This document shows, piece after piece, positions 10,966 through 21,245 of a DNA stretch of 64,000 nt. Positions within the stretch are counted from its first letter, which is position 1; each line of letters opens with the position of its first letter. The notes beneath the pieces are model-generated. The model was given only the letters and a program-made list of their open reading frames with translations, ran no database searches and was not told the origin of the DNA. This DNA comes from Skeletonema tropicum (lineage: Eukaryota; Bacillariophyta; Thalassiosirophyceae; Thalassiosirales; Thalassiosiraceae): assembly GCA_037178625.1 (NCBI GenBank), contig CM074140.1, positions 806,001 through 870,000 of the forward strand, written 5' to 3'. The position numbers and the translations under genes were made by a program.

Positions 10966-12231
10966 ATGACAACATTATCGACACTAGTACGCCCCATCCT
11001 GTCAAACGGCAACGTAAAACGGCTATCCACCCTCTCTCTGAGGTCACCAATAATATCATGTTGTCATCACACGGCGGCTATAACATCCTGTCGTCCACAA
11101 TTGATGATACACAATCATTACATTTTAAACCATAATCGCCATCAAAGCACCTCATCATCTAATGATTACGATAATAATGGACCCAACAATAATAACAGCA
11201 CCATTCTTCCTCCAACGTTCCCCTGGCGCCACTCCCCAACCCCACCAACACGCCTTCTCGAAAACGACGACTACAGCGGCATGCCCAACAACTGGCGCGC
11301 ACGATATGTCCGACGACTCATAGCCGCCAAGGAACTCAATCTCAGTTTTTGGCATGTCATCCCACTGCCTCAATTGTTTGGACAGCAGCATGAGTGGGAG
11401 GAGGAATTGGCGTCTAATTTTAGTGTGGCGTTTGGTTTGGCCATGAAGGAGTTGATGGAGACTTTGTTTGATAATGGGGAGCATAATAATAATAGTAGTG
11501 TGAGGTATGATGAAGATGAACAGAGATTATCGTTAGAGGTGACGTTATTGGATTCGGATAATAGAGATACAACAATATCATCATCATCGACGTCATCATC
11601 ATCTACAGAGGATTCATCAGAAGATACTACAACACCTGCAGAGAACAGCAACGACAGCAACATGTCCCTTGAAGATAACGCCTATCTCAACAGCATGATG
11701 GATCAACTTCTCCTACAACAATATCAACATCTCCTAGACTACAACAACAACAAACACCATCATCATCATCATCATCACCCAATATCCATCCACCTATCCC
11801 TAAAGCCCATAAACGCACAACTGAAAAACATATTCGCCGTACCAATGCTCACACGTGAGATAGTCGCCTCCAAACCCCATTTAAAAGGAGGATACCAACG
11901 ATTAGAAAAGGTATTCAAAGAAACACAAAGTTACAATGAAGTCAAGCAAAAGACATATGAATTAGCCGACCAGGTGGGATTGGAATCTGCCAAGCGGACG
12001 GTGATTGCAGAGGCGACTGTTACTTGTTTGGAGTATTTTCAAGTCAAGGATTTGGAGAGTGGGAGGGTACTTCAGGGGATGGAGGATGATGGGGTAGAAG
12101 AGGCTGAGGAGGTGGTACATTTGGTACGGTTTGAGATGGTTACGGATAGAGGTGAAGATGGGAAGAGAGAGGGTGGGAATTGGAAGTTGATTGATGTAGA
12201 TGATTTGTTGGAGGGAAACGTGTTTCATTGA
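10966..12231 (+). CDS. Probable mitochondrial protein, possibly Tim44/mL45-like
   Basis: 421 residues from the ATG at 10966, which has a good context (CACCATGA). The N-terminus is rich in Ser, Thr, Arg and Leu and lacks acidic residues (MTTLSTLVRPILSNGNVKR), as in mitochondrial presequences. A mature-looking part starts near PPTFPWRHSP. A low-complexity insert follows, with Asp/Ser/Thr runs and an eight-histidine stretch (about 11756-11779). The C-terminal third (IHLSLKPINAQLKNIF through VVHLVRFEMVT and NWKLIDVDDLLEG) has the alternating pattern of a Tim44/mL45-type alpha-beta domain, in which a final strand pair with WKL closes the fold. That assignment is inference. The gene converges on the AAA ATPase gene, 172 bp away. 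Confidence 0.6.
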   Translation: MTTLSTLVRPILSNGNVKRLSTLSLRSPIISCCHHTAAITSCRPQLMIHNHYILNHNRHQSTSSSNDYDNNGPNNNNSTILPPTFPWRHSPTPPTRLLENDDYSGMPNNWRARYVRRLIAAKELNLSFWHVIPLPQLFGQQHEWEEELASNFSVAFGLAMKELMETLFDNGEHNNNSSVRYDEDEQRLSLEVTLLDSDNRDTTISSSSTSSSSTEDSSEDTTTPAENSNDSNMSLEDNAYLNSMMDQLLLQQYQHLLDYNNNKHHHHHHHHPISIHLSLKPINAQLKNIFAVPMLTREIVASKPHLKGGYQRLEKVFKETQSYNEVKQKTYELADQVGLESAKRTVIAEATVTCLEYFQVKDLESGRVLQGMEDDGVEEAEEVVHLVRFEMVTDRGEDGKREGGNWKLIDVDDLLEGNVFH

Positions 12232-12403
12232 TAAAGAGGAGAGCGGAGATCTCTTTAGGACTCTGAATTGGCAGATGATTCACAGTCACTTTGTGGCTTT
12301 GAAGTGGCAGAGACAGAGAGATGAAGTAAAGCTAATAGAGAAGCAAGACACACCTAAGTATGATGCAAGTTAGCTGACAATGAAAAAATGCACATGTTGT
12401 ACT

Positions 12404-14893
12404 TTAGTAAAGTGAAGTCCCGCTAGAGTGCCTGCTACCACCACGTGAACTTTTTTTGACCTTTTGAGCAGCCAGCACCAAATGATCTTGTGATACCATT
12501 TTACGCCCACTCCGCACGGCCAACAACGCCGACTCATTAATTAGACACTTCAAATCAGCTCCTGAAAATTGAGGAGTCATTTCGGCAATGCTCCGAAAGT
12601 CCACAGTAGACGGATCCCATCGAATACGTTGAGCATGCAACCGTAAGATATCTTCTCGGCCTTGACAATCTGGTAAATGTACGGCAACGTGACGATCAAA
12701 TCTTCCACTGCGGAGTATGGCAGAATCCAACACATGAGGGCGGTTGGTAGCCGCAATGACAATCACGGTGACGTTGTCGGTTGGTGCTCCAGTCTTGAAT
12801 CCATCCATTTCAGTCAAGAGTTGATTTAATGTTTGTTCTCTCTCATCATTCCCTCCGAGGGATGAGAAACTGGTTCCAGAATCTCGTTGCTTTGCCAAGG
12901 CATCAATTTCATCGATAAAAATGATTGCCAGTGGAGTTTCATGTACGTCGTCTGCATTACTAGAGCACGAAGGATTTACAAATGAATGCAATTCATCCCA
13001 AGCACCAACTATCTTGTCGCCCAAGTCAGACACTGCTCTCGAGAGCACACTCCTCTTCTTTTGTTCAGGTGATGTAACACCCATATCAGTGTGAAGCCTC
13101 CGTAAAGTTCGCTCCATGATCGCTCTTTCCTTCCGACGTCGTTGAAAATTCGCCAGTGCATCTTCTCTTACTTTCCGAAACATTGCTCGAACTCTGGCAG
13201 CACCTCGACCGACGTATGTTTCTACAAAGTCACTTCCGGAACATACCGTAAAGGCATCAATGGAAGTTTGACCCATGCTACTGCTGCTGGTAGAAGATGA
13301 ATTCCTTCTTGACAATTCTCCAGCAATCGCACGTGCCAACAAAGTCTTTCCCGTCCCCGGAGGTCCATGCAACAAAATCCCACGAGGTGGTGCTGCACCA
13401 ATGGAATGAAACTCATCGGGGTGTCGTAAAAATGTGACTACCTCGGATAGTTCTTGGAGGGAGGAGTTGATACCCGCGACATCTGCAAAAGTTGTGGCAG
13501 TATTGGTCGAGGTGGAGGTAGTGGCAGTGCCATTGTTGTTGTTGTCATCTTCCAATTGCTGTCGTTGCAACCGTCTCATGATCCAATATAATCCTGCTAG
13601 ATATGCAAATGGCAATGCGACTATGGCTGGACCATTCCAAAATCTGGACCATAATGATTCTGGCACGGTGACTATATCATGACATCCTTTTTTAAGTAAT
13701 GTCGATATGATTTGATTGATGATTGTGGGATTTTGGGAGGGGAGGGTTGTTTTGCTCCATCGTTGCTGTTGTTTGGTTGAGTTGCCGTTCTGATTTGGTG
13801 ACGATGGGATGCTATGGAGATAGGTCAATATTGATCCACGAACCAATACTCTTGAAATCGTTCCCGACTCCGCCAACGCTAACAGATGTGAGAGTGGAGT
13901 TGCAATGGCATTTTCCCAAGTAGGATCGCTGGTTATTGTATTCGTTGATATGCGATTCTTTGGCTGAGTTTGAGTCAGACGCCGTATAATGCTGCTCACT
14001 GGTATCGATATCAGTCGTAGTAAATATTGTATCACATTCCTTGCTCTGGCATGGTCGAAAATAATAGAAACATTATTGTTGTGCCTGGAATGTTTCAATT
14101 GTCGTCGCTGCCCATGTCGACGTTTCGATCTACGTAGTTGCGTATATATCCAGAGTGCTGCCATTGATACGATTAATGCCACTAGTCGTTTGCGATATTT
14201 TGTGAATGCACCATCAACATGTTGCGGATTCTGTACAGGAGGATTATCTTTGTCAGAATTGTCATCATCCTCAAGTTGTTGCTGTTGAACAGAAGAGGAC
14301 AACTCTCTGATATCATTATTTCTGTCGATGGCCCCATCATTTTCATTTGAATTCTCCGCACTTTCATCGTCATTACGTGGACGTTCCTCCGATACATTAT
14401 TTGCAGTAAAATACCGCGATGATGATATCATTTCCTCGTTGTTCATGCTCCAACTTGTCACACTAGCAGCACCACAATGCAGTGGTGACAATGAATCACT
14501 TCTCTTATTATCAAGCTCAGTGTGTTGCAGCCTTCGCTTTGATGAGACTCCAGTAGCAAACACCTCATATAATGAAATGGCCGAGGTAGATGATTCGTCT
14601 ATTGCTGAAAAATCATCCTCTTGATGTGACAGTGAAGATGCGGACTGTTGCGGTGAACTACTGCTATGACTTGGAGAGGACGAAGAAGTGACAGTTGACG
14701 GCGTAGATGATGATACTAACGGTGATTTATGTGGAACTCTTGTAGATGATAGCGGCAGGCCATTATTACTACTTTTGGTGTAGGAGGATAGATTAGATGA
14801 TGAATAGAAATATGATCTTTTTTGTGGGAAGTGATTGTATCGATGATAATGCGGCTGTTGGTGGCCACCATCATCGCCTTGACGGCTGCTCAT
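12404..14893 (-). CDS. FtsH-type membrane AAA ATPase lacking the zinc-protease domain
   Basis: Single exon, 829 residues. Two hydrophobic segments (LVALIVSMAALWIY at about residue 238 and IVALPFAYLAGLYWI at about 425) precede one AAA module that opens with TTFADVAGINSSLQELSEVV, the FtsH signature. The Walker A is GPPGTGKT (about residue 510), the Walker B is IIFIDEIDAL (about 656), and the second region of homology is AATNRPHVLDSAILRSGRFD. About 90 residues of charged sequence are inserted between the pore-loop region and Walker B. The protein stops about 40 residues after the lid helices, so the HExxH metalloprotease half of FtsH is absent. The N-terminal 230 residues are Ser/His-rich. It may be an FtsH-derived motor or scaffold, as proposed for inactive FtsHi proteins of plastids. 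No clear targeting peptide is visible. Confidence 0.8.
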   Translation of the reverse strand: MSSRQGDDGGHQQPHYHRYNHFPQKRSYFYSSSNLSSYTKSSNNGLPLSSTRVPHKSPLVSSSTPSTVTSSSSPSHSSSSPQQSASSLSHQEDDFSAIDESSTSAISLYEVFATGVSSKRRLQHTELDNKRSDSLSPLHCGAASVTSWSMNNEEMISSSRYFTANNVSEERPRNDDESAENSNENDGAIDRNNDIRELSSSVQQQQLEDDDNSDKDNPPVQNPQHVDGAFTKYRKRLVALIVSMAALWIYTQLRRSKRRHGQRRQLKHSRHNNNVSIIFDHARARNVIQYLLRLISIPVSSIIRRLTQTQPKNRISTNTITSDPTWENAIATPLSHLLALAESGTISRVLVRGSILTYLHSIPSSPNQNGNSTKQQQRWSKTTLPSQNPTIINQIISTLLKKGCHDIVTVPESLWSRFWNGPAIVALPFAYLAGLYWIMRRLQRQQLEDDNNNNGTATTSTSTNTATTFADVAGINSSLQELSEVVTFLRHPDEFHSIGAAPPRGILLHGPPGTGKTLLARAIAGELSRRNSSSTSSSSMGQTSIDAFTVCSGSDFVETYVGRGAARVRAMFRKVREDALANFQRRRKERAIMERTLRRLHTDMGVTSPEQKKRSVLSRAVSDLGDKIVGAWDELHSFVNPSCSSNADDVHETPLAIIFIDEIDALAKQRDSGTSFSSLGGNDEREQTLNQLLTEMDGFKTGAPTDNVTVIVIAATNRPHVLDSAILRSGRFDRHVAVHLPDCQGREDILRLHAQRIRWDPSTVDFRSIAEMTPQFSGADLKCLINESALLAVRSGRKMVSQDHLVLAAQKVKKSSRGGSRHSSGTSLY

Positions 14894-15139
14894 CTTGAGA
14901 TCTTTTATTTAGTGATATATCGTATGACGCTGTTTGCTATCTATTAGGACATCAATCTGTTCATGGTGTTGTGCATGCACCAATCTGCACCAATGCACTT
15001 CGATGATGATGTGAATGTGATGTGTGAAGGTCTATCTTGTGCCGTTTGTTCCCACGTTATACCACAACATATCCGAATAGTACACTCAAATGTTCAAAAT
15101 TGGGGATAAATACCGAGTCAAAAGCATCATCTGAATCAT

Positions 15140-15144
15140 GCTAC
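15140..15144. repeat. Target-site duplication, left copy
   Basis: GCTAC immediately precedes the 5' LTR and recurs immediately after the 3' LTR at 21241-21245. A 5-bp duplication is the size expected of Ty1/copia integrase. Confidence 0.9.
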
Positions 15145-15451
15145 TGTTGGAACTGTAAATCGGGGTTCTCTAGACAACACAAAACGTGAGAAACCCAACA
15201 AGAAACTATCTTACTGTGACGTAGTAAAAGGCTCATCTTGAAGAGCCAAGATATGGAGGAAGACCTCAAGATACGGAGGATGAGCACCATGAGCCTCAAC
15301 AGCCAAGGATGCTCTTACTTTATCAACTATGTTAGTGCTTCGTGAATAACATAGTAATACGTTTGTTTACTGGATAGAGCATCTTGTCGGTGGTAATAGG
15401 CTGGAGCGGTAGTCTTCGTCGTTGGGCCCTGACCGGATTTTATCTTCAACA
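15145..15451 (+). repeat. 5' LTR of the copia element
   Basis: 307 bp, bounded by TG...CA and matching 20934-21240 without visible difference. At 15317 the sequence TTACTTT fits an initiator (YYANWYY), so transcription may start at the A, making 15317 the start of R. The 16 bases from there are complementary to the bases at the LTR end and just beyond it. The LTR also encodes, in its 3' copy, the last 32 residues and stop of gag-pol. Confidence 0.93.
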
Positions 15452-15466
15452 CATAGTTGATAAAGT
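15451..15466 (+). promoter_or_regulatory. Candidate primer-binding site, self-complementary to the LTR
   Basis: ACATAGTTGATAAAGT, covering the last LTR base and the next 15, is the exact reverse complement of ACTTTATCAACTATGT at 15317-15332 inside the LTR. A primer site is expected exactly here, adjacent to the LTR end. I did not recognise complementarity to a tRNA 3' end or to the initiator-tRNA anticodon region. The arrangement matches the self-priming known from Tf1 of fission yeast; that this element does so is inference. Confidence 0.5.
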
Positions 15467-15534
15467 CACAGGTTGTCAGAATGGGAACCGAATCTCCCAC
15501 CGAGGGTGGGGATGTTAAGCCCGACACCAGCAGT

Positions 15535-15583
<49 letters not shown>

Positions 15584-18500
15584 GGCAAGGTGGCAGGAAT
15601 AGAAAGAAAAAGGGTAATAAACACCACCAGACCAGCTATGGCAAAAGCAACTTCACCGGCCACAACAAATCGCTCGGAACCATCACTAGTGGCGGACCGC
15701 CCTCCGATACGGTCACACAGTTCACCGACTTCCGTCAAAGTCTCAGCACGCATGCCGCGGAAAATCTCGGCAGTCTGGTTGCGCAGTCAATAGAAAACTT
15801 GAAGAAAGTGGAGGTGGAGGAGCCTGTCGAGGCGGACTACGTCAAGAAGGACGAAAAGGGTAATGAGCTACCCATGAAAAAAATCGATGAGCTGAGGTTT
15901 ACCAAGGACTACGACATCTACACAAAGGAGAAGAAAACCTTGGACGAACACCTCAGGAGAATGTACCACATCGCCCTCGGCCAGATAGACGAAGCGTCAA
16001 AGGCAACGTTGGAGGAAAATTCCGGTTTTGCAGATGTGAAGGCCAGCATGGACGTCATCAAACTCCTTAAGATGCTTGAAAGCATGTGCTTCAACAGTGA
16101 TTCCACCACCGAGCCCTTCTTTGCACTAATACAGGCTCTCCTTAGCCTACTCACCTTTAAGCAGGGTGACCGTCACCTGGATACCTACTACAAGAAGTTC
16201 TCCGAGACTCTCCAGGCCTGCAACGAAGCGTTTGGTGGCAAGAACAAATTATTGGATGCTTTGTCGGGCCGATATGTTACGCTTATCTGCACGGAGAAGG
16301 GTACCGAGGAGGCCTCACTCAGTCCTGACATCAAGAAGGATTACGAGAAACAAGGACGCGAGCGGATGGAAGCCATGCTATTCCTTGTCAATGCTGACCG
16401 CTCACGGTATGGTACCACTGTCGATGCCCTGCGCCAAGATTACATCAAGGGAACGTCATCGTACCCCAAGAATCTCAACACTGCATACGCCCTACTCAGA
16501 TCAGTGAAGGTCACGAAAAAGGCGCCTTATGTCCCTAGCGATACTGGGCACACTTTTAACCAGAATGGAGAGTCCCTAGTGAACGATGGAGACGGTGACG
16601 ATAAAAACATAGTATGGCCGCCGTGCCCCCGATGTGGCAGAACCAACCACCCTCGGTCGGAATGCCATGCCAAGTGGCATGATAATGGTAAGCGCCTTCC
16701 TCCTGATGATGGTACACTTCTTCACATGGAAGAGACACAATCAGTTGGTGAAGTTGAGGATGAGGAGGTGATTGAGAATGAGGATGCATCGGTCGAAGTA
16801 AGTGCAGATGATGATATTATTCGTTGCAGTATTGACTATGATTATGACGAGCTCATGTTCCACCAATCCGATACCTACAGCACGTGTTCTAAGAATGGAA
16901 ATGAAATCCCTGCGGAATGGATACTGCTAGACTCTCAAAGTTCCATCGACGTGTTCTGCAATGAACAGCTTCTGTCTCAGATTTACACGGCGAAGACGAC
17001 TATGAGGATTCGATGCAACGCAGGGGTGAAGCAAACAAATTTAAGGGGTTATTTGTCTGGTTATGGATGGGTGTGGTATTATCCTGAAGGGATTGCCAAC
17101 ATTCTATCGCTTAGCCGGGTGAAGGAGCAGTTCAGGGTCACATACGACTCGTCTACCAACAACTGCTTCCAAGTTCACAAGAACAATGGGAAGATTCTTA
17201 ATTTCAGGGAGGCATCACGACGGCTGTACTATTTCAACACTGCTGATCGGGATGAGGAGCATAGTCTTTTAGTCAATACTGTAGCGGATAATATAAATCA
17301 ATTTTCTGCTTATGATGTTGCGAATGCACGGAAAGCTCGCAGTCTCCAGCGGATCATCGGTCGCCCGGCAACAAAAGATTTCATGCGGTATGTGAAGGAG
17401 AATCTTATCCCCAACTGTCCCATCACCACCAGGGATATCTTGAACGCGGAGACAATCTGGGGCCCTGACATTGGATCCCTCAAAGGAAAGACGGTGCGAC
17501 AACGTCCGGCACCCATTCGTGTCACCGTTACTGATCTACCACCGCAGATCATGCCAAATTACCGTGACGTCACCCTATCCGTTGACATAATGAAAGTGAC
17601 CGGCATTCCCTTCCTGTTATCTATCAGCCGACACATCAAGTTTGGATCGGCCGGTAAGCTGGACACAATGAAAGACGCTCACATCCTTAAACACTTCAAG
17701 GCGATTGTCAGTGCTTATGCCATTCGAGGCTTCAGGGTAACAATCATGCTAGCGGATGGCCAATTTGAATCGATGCGAGGAGACATTGCAGACTTACATG
17801 TTCATCTTCATGTGGTTGCTCGTGATGAGCACGTGCCCGAGATCGAGCGTTACATCCGGACCATCAAGGAGCGTACCCGTGCATCCTACAATATTATGCC
17901 TTTCCAGCATGTCCCGCCTATCTTCGTAATCGAAATGGTGTACAGCGCCGTCTGGTGGCGCAATATGTTCCCTCTGTCGACGGGCATCTCCACCACTCAG
18001 AGTCCTGCTGAGATTGTTCTCAATCGTAAGCTTGACCACAACAAACACTGTGGGGTTGAACTCTTCGAGTATGCTCAGACACACGAAGAGCATGACAACT
18101 CCATGTCCCCTCGCACTATTGGTGCTATTGCCACCCGCCCTACTGGGGACGGTTCGTACAACTTCATCAGCCTATCTACGGGACGCGTCATCAACAGACG
18201 CAGCTTCACCCGCCTCCCTTTACCTGAGGATGCCATAACAAGGGTCCACCATCTGGCACGCCGTGCCAAGGCAGCACGGAATCTTACCTTTACTAACCGT
18301 GATAATATTGATCTCGATACCCTATACGCCGACTTAGACCGTGATGAGGACGATCTTCCGCTTGATGAGGCGGAGACCGCAGGAGTGGATGATGATAATG
18401 ATGATAATGATGAAAGTGATGAGGATTATAATGATGAAAGTGATGAGGATTCTGACCCTGCCGAAGACGACGACGACGCAGATTCCGATGATGATGATGA

Positions 18501-21030
18501 TGATGATGACGACTATGGCAACGAGGCAGATGAAAATGAAAACGATGAAATAAACCACACAACAAATGCAGGAGTGAATAATGCGCCAGATGTCGAAACA
18601 GCAGGAGTGGACGATGAGGAAACAACAGGAGTGGACGACGACGAGCCAGGAGAAATAAACGATGACGAAACAGCAGGAGTGTACAAAGAAGTAAATGATG
18701 ATGAAACAACAGGAGTGGATAATGATGAAGCAACAGGAATGGCAGACGAAACAATTACGGAAGATGTCAACCAGGAAGAAGGTGAAACCACAGGAGTGCG
18801 AAGAAGCACACGTGCAAGAAAGCCCAACTCCCTCTACTCAACATCTGAATACGTCAACGTCACAAGTGGAAGAGTTCACGTAATGAATCCGAGAATGTTC
18901 AGCAATGCAGCGGTAAGAAAGGCAACGCAATCACCCCTCAACGATCAGTTCAGCTCAGAATACAACATGTTTGCCACATTCGGTGAGATCCCACGAGACA
19001 TTGATCAATTCCTACTACTCAACATGGATGGAGAGGAGGACAATGGATACAGCGAAATACTCATTGCTCAGAGTGAAGCGGAATGGATGTTTTTAACTGA
19101 TCACCTCGGATGGAAGCAAGGACTACAAGGGGAGGAAAGTGAAATCGATCAGGAGCCAGAGTACCTCTTCACCACGGAGCAGATGAACTGGAAGAAAGGA
19201 CTAAAAGTTTTCGGAGAAAAAGGAGAGGAAGCCATTCAAAAGGAACTGCAGCAGATTCACGATATGGAGGGTTTTCAACCCAAGCACTGGTATGAACTCA
19301 CCAAAGAGGAGAGGGCAGAGGCTCTCAAGTACCTCATGTATCTGAAGGAGAAGCGAGACGGCAGAATCAAAGGCAGAGGATGCGCAGACGGTAGAAAACA
19401 ACGAGCATATATACCCAAGGCGGAGGCATCATCACCCACTGCAACGCTTGCTGGTATTATGCTTACATGTATGGTAGACGCCTATGAAAAAAGAGACGTA
19501 GCCACGGCGGACATTCCAGGGGCATTCATTCAAACGAAGATGCCCAAGGAAGACAGGGACGTACACGTCGTTCTAGATGGTCGAATGGCGGAACTCCTAG
19601 CCAAAATATCTCCGGATGATTATCAAAAATACGTCCACAATCACCGAGGACAATCGCACATATACTGCAAACTGAATGTTGCACTATACGGAACCCTGAA
19701 GGGGGCCGTCCTCTTCTGGAAAAAGCTTTCATCATACCTGAAGGGCCAAGGTTTCGTCGTCAATCCATACGACTGGTGCGTAGCCAACAAGGAGATAAAT
19801 GGGAAACAATGTACCATCGTGTGGCATGTGGATGATTTGAAGATATCACACGTCGATTCAAAGGTTGTAGATGAAGTGCTGTCATCCCTGAAAGAGGAAT
19901 TCGGGAAAGTTGGAGAGCTAACTGTCAAAAGGGGAAAGGTGCACGATTATCTGGGCATGACGCTCGACTTTTCGGACGAGAACAGCGTGATGGTGAATAT
20001 GGAAAAATACCTCAACGAAGTATTGGAGGACCTTCCTGAAGACATGGATGGTACGGCAGCGACTCCTGCGGCAAGTCATTTATTCAAAACACGGGACGAT
20101 GCACCGAAGCTTGATGAAGAAAGAGCTGCATTGTTCCACCGCGTTACAGCCCAATTACTATTCGCATCACAACGCGCAAGACCTGACCTCCGGACCGCTG
20201 TATCATTCCTGACCAAGCGTGTACAGGAACCAGATGAAGATGACTATAAGAAGCTCGCACGCGTCATCAAGTACGTCAGAAGAACTAAATTCCTGCGCCT
20301 GAAGATTGAGGCGAATAGACTTGATCAGAATCATTGGTTTATCGACGGAGCTTTCGCGGTACATGATGATATGAAAAGCCACACTGGTGCATACATGACG
20401 TTCGGAAAGGGAATGGTGAATGGCATGTCCAGCGCACAAAAGATCAACACTACAAGCTCAACTGAGGCGGAGGTAGTCGCAGTGCATGACAATATGCCTG
20501 GGATCCTGTGGACCAGGTACTTCATGGAAGCACAAGGATATCCCATGAAACCGTCAGTCGTACACCAAGATAACCAAAGCGCCATGCTCCTTGAGACCAA
20601 TGGAAAGGGATCGAGCGGAAAGCGCACTAGACACATGAACATTAGATACTTCTTCGTGGCAGACGTACAGGAGAGAAGACAAATCACTATGGAGTATTGT
20701 CCCACAGACGAGATGATCGGTGATTTCTTTACCAAGCCCTTAGGAGGAACCAAATTCAGACGGTTCAGGAACATCATCATGAACATCGAACACGATGAAC
20801 ATGGCCCTGTGGACGTGGACGAACTAATGGGCATCCATCATGAGAAATTACAGAGAAGATTTGAGAGAGAGAATGGGAATGAGTCCACGAACGTTCCACA
20901 ATCACCACAACAGTCCGTGAACTCACAGGAGTGTGTTGGAACTGTAAATCGGGGTTCTCTAGACAACACAAAACGTGAGAAACCCAACAAGAAACTATCT
21001 TACTGTGACGTAGTAAAAGGCTCATCTTGA
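15457..21030 (+). CDS. Copia gag-pol polyprotein
   Basis: One uninterrupted frame of 1,857 codons; the ATG at 15481 (MGTESPTEGG) is an equally likely start. In order: an (AAC)n-encoded run of about 16-18 asparagines; gag with zinc knuckle CPRCGRTNHPRSEC (C-x2-C-x4-H-x4-C); protease site WILLDSQSSIDVF; an integrase-like core whose acidic residues are plausible in SVDIMK and MLADGQFES; an acidic hinge with repeated TAGV/TTGV motifs (about 18360-18800) ending in GVRRSTRARKP; reverse transcriptase with TADIPGAFIQT and WHVDDLKISH; and RNase H with TSSTEAEVVAV, HQDNQSAM and TKPLGG. Gag and pol share one frame with no frameshift or stop, so the gag:pol ratio must be set another way. The stop lies inside the 3' LTR. 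The intact frame suggests an element that could still be active. Confidence 0.95.
15532..15582 (+). repeat. (AAC)n microsatellite inside gag
   Basis: About 17 uninterrupted AAC triplets encoding polyasparagine near the N-terminus of gag. Such a run is expected to vary in length between copies of the element. Confidence 0.9.
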
Positions 21031-21240
21031 AGAGCCAAGATATGGAGGAAGACCTCAAGATACGGAGGATGAGCACCATGAGCCTCAACAGCCAAGGATG
21101 CTCTTACTTTATCAACTATGTTAGTGCTTCGTGAATAACATAGTAATACGTTTGTTTACTGGATAGAGCATCTTGTCGGTGGTAATAGGCTGGAGCGGTA
21201 GTCTTCGTCGTTGGGCCCTGACCGGATTTTATCTTCAACA
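20934..21240 (+). repeat. 3' LTR of the copia element
   Basis: 307 bp, matching the 5' LTR at a constant offset of 5,789 and followed directly by the second GCTAC target copy. The gag-pol frame runs 97 bases into it. The polypurine tract expected just upstream is weak (CAGGAGTG). Confidence 0.93.
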
Positions 21241-21245
21241 GCTAC

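Larger units (their letters stand above)
15145..21240 (+). mobile_element. Full-length Ty1/copia LTR retrotransposon
   Basis: A complete 6,096-bp element: 307-bp LTRs at 15145-15451 and 20934-21240 that start TGTTGG and end CTTCAACA, a GCTAC target duplication on both sides, and a single gag-pol frame between them. The domain order gag, protease, integrase, reverse transcriptase, RNase H is that of Ty1/copia. Protease wording (LLDSQSS) and the HVDD reverse-transcriptase box suggest a CoDi-type element of diatoms, although I cannot assign the clade without a tree. By eye the two LTRs are identical, which points to a recent insertion. Confidence 0.95.

Noticed and set aside
15466..15753. Reverse-strand frame with a long valine run over the copia gag start
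   Set aside because: It is the mirror of the AAC repeat and of the gag frame, with no independent support.
18293..18754. Reverse-strand frame rich in His and Leu over the copia hinge
   Set aside because: It arises from the repetitive acidic codons on the other strand.
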